Shown: in pieces, positions 61,762-64,000 of the stretch
How the letters are laid out: each line of letters starts with the position of its first letter
How positions within the stretch are numbered: position 1 is the stretch's first letter
Assembly: GCF_014648055.1 (NCBI RefSeq)
Contig: NZ_BMQJ01000017.1
Coordinates: forward strand, 62,001-126,000
DNA length: 64,000 nt
Reading direction: 5' to 3'
Origin: Streptosporangium pseudovulgare
Lineage (GTDB): Bacteria; Actinomycetota; Actinomycetes; Streptosporangiales; Streptosporangiaceae
Translations under genes and position numbers: made by a program
The notes under the pieces: model-generated
The model's input: only the letters and a program-made list of their open reading frames with translations
Told to the model about the DNA's origin: nothing
Databases searched by the model: none

Positions 61762-61811
61762 GAGGGCCCGGACCGCCTCCCGCCTCCCGGGCGGGCACGG
61801 TCCGGGCCCTC
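61762..61811. terminator. Second hairpin downstream of DEAD-box gene
   Basis: GAGGGCCCGGACCG (61762-61775) pairs perfectly with 61798-61811 across a 22-base loop, 35 bases after the DEAD-box stop. Confidence 0.6.
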
Positions 61812-61846
61812 TCGCGATCTCCGCGCCTCCTGCCGCGCTCCGCCGG

Positions 61847-63919
61847 CTACTGCGGGCGGCGCTGGCCCCGCTGCCCCCGCGCGGGGGGACGGCGGCGGCT
61901 CTGCGCCCGCTCCGACGCCGCCGACGGGGCGATCTCGTCGTCGTCCGTCGCGAGGTCCGGCGACTGGAAGATCACCGTGAACGGGCTCGCCGGGACGATC
62001 TTCTCCGGCCGCGGGCGGGAGTCCGGGGCGTCGGGCTCGTTGTCCCACCGGTCGGCCACGGGCTCCTCCTCCCGGACCGCGTCGCTCCGGCCGGTGTCCT
62101 CCCGGACCGCGTCGCTCCGGGTGGTGTCGTCCCGGGACTCGTCGTCCCGGGCCGCTCCGCTCCGCTCCTCGCCGCCGAGGCTCACCTCGGGGTTCAGGCC
62201 GGACCTGCGGCGGCGGGACCTCGCGGGGCGCTCCTCCCGGACCTCCTCGCGGGGCGCCGCGTCCGTCTCCGGCACGGCGGGCTCGGCGACCGGGCGCCGC
62301 GCCTCCTCGGCCGCGAGCGGCGCGTTCCGCTCACCGGCGGTCTCGGCGACGCCGGTGTCATGGACGTCGCCGACGTCGGGCCGGGTGGGCTCCTCCGCCG
62401 CCCCGGCGGCCTGGACGGCCTCCTGGGCGTTCCGGCCGCCCCGGGTGCGGCGACGCTCCCGGGGAGTGCGGGCCGGACGCTCACGGCGCTCCCTGGGCTC
62501 CTCCTCGCGACCCCGGCGCGGGCCGCGCGAACGGCTGCGGCCGGTCTCGCCGAGGTCCTCGATCTCCTCGGCCGCCAGGCCCGCCCGGGAGCGGTTGGCG
62601 CGCGGCAGCACGCCCTTGGTGCCCTCGGGGATGCCCAGGTCGGCGTAGATGTGCGGGGAGGTGGAGTACGTCTCGACCGGCTCGGCGAAGTCGAGCGACA
62701 GCGCGTTGTTGATGACCTTCCAGCGGGTGAGATCCTCCCACTCCACGAAGGTCACCGCGACGCCGGTCTTGCCCGCCCGGCCGGTGCGGCCGATCCGGTG
62801 CACGTAGGCCTTCTCGTCCTGCGGGCAGTCGTAGTTGACGACGTGGGTGACGTCGTCGACGTCGATGCCGCGCGCCGCGACGTCGGTCGCCACGAGAACG
62901 TCGATCTTGCCGTTGCGGAAGGCGCGCAGCGCCTGCTCGCGCTGGCCCTGACCGAGGTCGCCGTGGACGGCCGCGGCGGCGAAGCCGCGCTCCTTCAGGT
63001 CCTCCACGACCCTGTCGCAGGCCCGCTTGGTCTCACAGAAGATCATCGTGAGGCCCCGGCCCTCGCACTGCAGGAGGCGGCCCACGATCTCGACCTTGTC
63101 CATCCGGTGCACGCGCCAGACGAACTGGGTCGTCTGCGGCGTCGCCTCCGCCTCGGCGTCGTTGTTCTCGGCCCGCACGTGGGTGGGGCGGCTGAGATAA
63201 CGCCGGGACAGGGCGACGATCTCACCCGGCAGCGTCGCGGAGAACAGCATCGTCTGCCGCTCCGCCGGGATGAGCTTGATGATCCGCTCGATGTCGGGCA
63301 GGAAGCCCAGGTCGAGCATGCGGTCGGCCTCGTCCAGGACGAGGGCGTTGATCTGGCTGAGGTCGAGGTGCTTCTGCTTGACCAGGTCGAGCAGGCGGCC
63401 CGGGGTGCCGACGATGACGTCGACGCCCTGCTTGAGCGCCTCGATCTGGGGTTCGTAGGCGCGCCCGCCGTACACGGTGAGGATCCGCGAGCCCAGCTTG
63501 CCCGCCGCCGTGACCAGGTCTTCGGTGACCTGGACGGCCAGCTCGCGGGTCGGCACGACGACCAGCCCGCGGGGCTTCTTGCGGTTCTTGCGGGGCTTGC
63601 CGACCCGCTGCAGCATGGCGACGCCGAAGGCGTACGTCTTGCCGGTGCCGGTGCGCGCCTGTCCGATGATGTCCTGGCCGTTGAGTGCCAGGGGAAGCGC
63701 CATCTCCTGAATGGGGAACGGCGTGGTGATGCCCTCGGTCTCCAGGGCATCGGCGATCTCCGGGGTGACTCCGAGGTCTCGGAACGTCGTCAGCTTGGCC
63801 TGCCTAAGTCTCCGTTGAAGGCAGTCCTGCCGGGACCACGGGCTGAAAAGTTTCCCCGTGCCCGGGTCCTCGCGGAAGGGCCGGCCCTCTGATGTCATCA
63901 GCGACCGCTGCGGCGTCAT
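61847..63919 (-). CDS. DEAD-box RNA helicase (RhlE/CsdA-like)
   Basis: 690 residues if started at ATG 63919. Motifs: Q TPFPIQEMALPLAL, I QARTGTGKT, Ia PTRELAVQ, Ib GTPGRLLD, II VLDEADRMLD, III LFSATLPGE, VI YVHRIGRTGRAGKT. The C-terminal 250 residues are Arg/Glu/Pro-rich and disordered, ending in RRRPPARGQRGQRRPQ, typical of RNA-binding tails. Residues 1-42 are not family-like; homologues start at about TTFRDLGVTPEIADALE, and a CTG (63793) after AGGCAGG might be the real start. Ribosome assembly or cold/RNA-structure relief is the expected role. Confidence 0.92.
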   Translation of the reverse strand: MTPQRSLMTSEGRPFREDPGTGKLFSPWSRQDCLQRRLRQAKLTTFRDLGVTPEIADALETEGITTPFPIQEMALPLALNGQDIIGQARTGTGKTYAFGVAMLQRVGKPRKNRKKPRGLVVVPTRELAVQVTEDLVTAAGKLGSRILTVYGGRAYEPQIEALKQGVDVIVGTPGRLLDLVKQKHLDLSQINALVLDEADRMLDLGFLPDIERIIKLIPAERQTMLFSATLPGEIVALSRRYLSRPTHVRAENNDAEAEATPQTTQFVWRVHRMDKVEIVGRLLQCEGRGLTMIFCETKRACDRVVEDLKERGFAAAAVHGDLGQGQREQALRAFRNGKIDVLVATDVAARGIDVDDVTHVVNYDCPQDEKAYVHRIGRTGRAGKTGVAVTFVEWEDLTRWKVINNALSLDFAEPVETYSTSPHIYADLGIPEGTKGVLPRANRSRAGLAAEEIEDLGETGRSRSRGPRRGREEEPRERRERPARTPRERRRTRGGRNAQEAVQAAGAAEEPTRPDVGDVHDTGVAETAGERNAPLAAEEARRPVAEPAVPETDAAPREEVREERPARSRRRRSGLNPEVSLGGEERSGAARDDESRDDTTRSDAVREDTGRSDAVREEEPVADRWDNEPDAPDSRPRPEKIVPASPFTVIFQSPDLATDDDEIAPSAASERAQSRRRPPARGQRGQRRPQ

Positions 63920-63936
63920 GCCGACTTCGGGGGCGT

Positions 63937-63957
63937 CCAGGAGGTGAAATCTCCTGG
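63937..63957 (-). promoter_or_regulatory. Leader hairpin holding a Shine-Dalgarno-like AGGAG
   Basis: In the DEAD-box mRNA, CCAGGAG (63957-63951) pairs with CTCCTGG (63943-63937) around ATTTCAC. The purine-rich arm lies 18 bases or more before the ATG at 63919. Confidence 0.4.
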
Positions 63958-64000
63958 GTTAACACGGGTGCGGTCGCACTTTCACAGAGCAGTGTACTCG

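Overview
The window is a strongly GC-rich chromosomal segment of an actinomycete. Several things point there: codons end almost always in G or C, GTG starts are common, mshB makes the actinobacterial thiol mycothiol, the iron-sulfur and DAP/lysine genes are of actinobacterial type, and the block O-methyltransferase / sigE / anti-sigma / htrA / tatB / mrp / MgtE_N is an order I recall from Mycobacterium and Streptomyces. A Streptosporangiaceae-like host (Streptosporangium, Nonomuraea and relatives) is my best guess; this is inference, since no rRNA gene is present. I found no tRNA, rRNA, CRISPR array, prophage or insertion sequence.

Layout. 1-600 is the 5' part of a LysR regulator, divergent from the succinate dehydrogenase operon sdhC-sdhA-sdhB (797-4382). 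Then come an unrecognised protein (4630-5811), a Clp_N/HTH pair with its own operator-like repeats (5882-6708), a highly asymmetric two-gene ABC exporter (6772-10205), a secreted double ferritin-like protein, a dipeptidyl-peptidase IV-type enzyme, mshB with two small downstream genes, a penicillin-acylase-family enzyme and a cysteinyl-tRNA synthetase homologue (to 20097).

20217-26611 (minus strand) is the most unusual part: two long paralogous proteins flank a UvrD-type helicase whose N-terminus looks RelE-like. One paralogue has an intact sigma-region-4 helix-turn-helix; the other has lost it and gained a repeat-rich acidic linker. I regard this as a candidate uncharacterised system (defence, repair or transcription-replication conflict); its function is not known to me.

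26723-37214 holds a methyltransferase, a solute-binding lipoprotein, ferredoxin fdxA, dapC and dapE of the succinylase lysine/DAP branch, two LOG-family genes, a DivIVA-like coiled-coil membrane protein and tag. 37425-40564 is an MFS exporter plus a paaX/enoyl-CoA hydratase pair. 40755-51179 is the envelope-stress and protein-export core: DUF3117, pepA, O-methyltransferase, sigE with an autoregulatory-looking promoter, zinc anti-sigma factor, HtrA, TatB, Mrp, MarR, DUF1003 and MgtE_N/CBS.

51311-63919 holds an EamA transporter, bioY, a malyl-CoA lyase-type enzyme, a large membrane-anchored Asp-box propeller, a Nudix hydrolase, a zinc-ribbon protein, a metallo-beta-lactamase-fold protein lacking key metal ligands, a RecB-like nuclease, an alpha/beta hydrolase and a DEAD-box RNA helicase. 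Most convergent gene pairs are separated by strong GC hairpins that look like bidirectional terminators.
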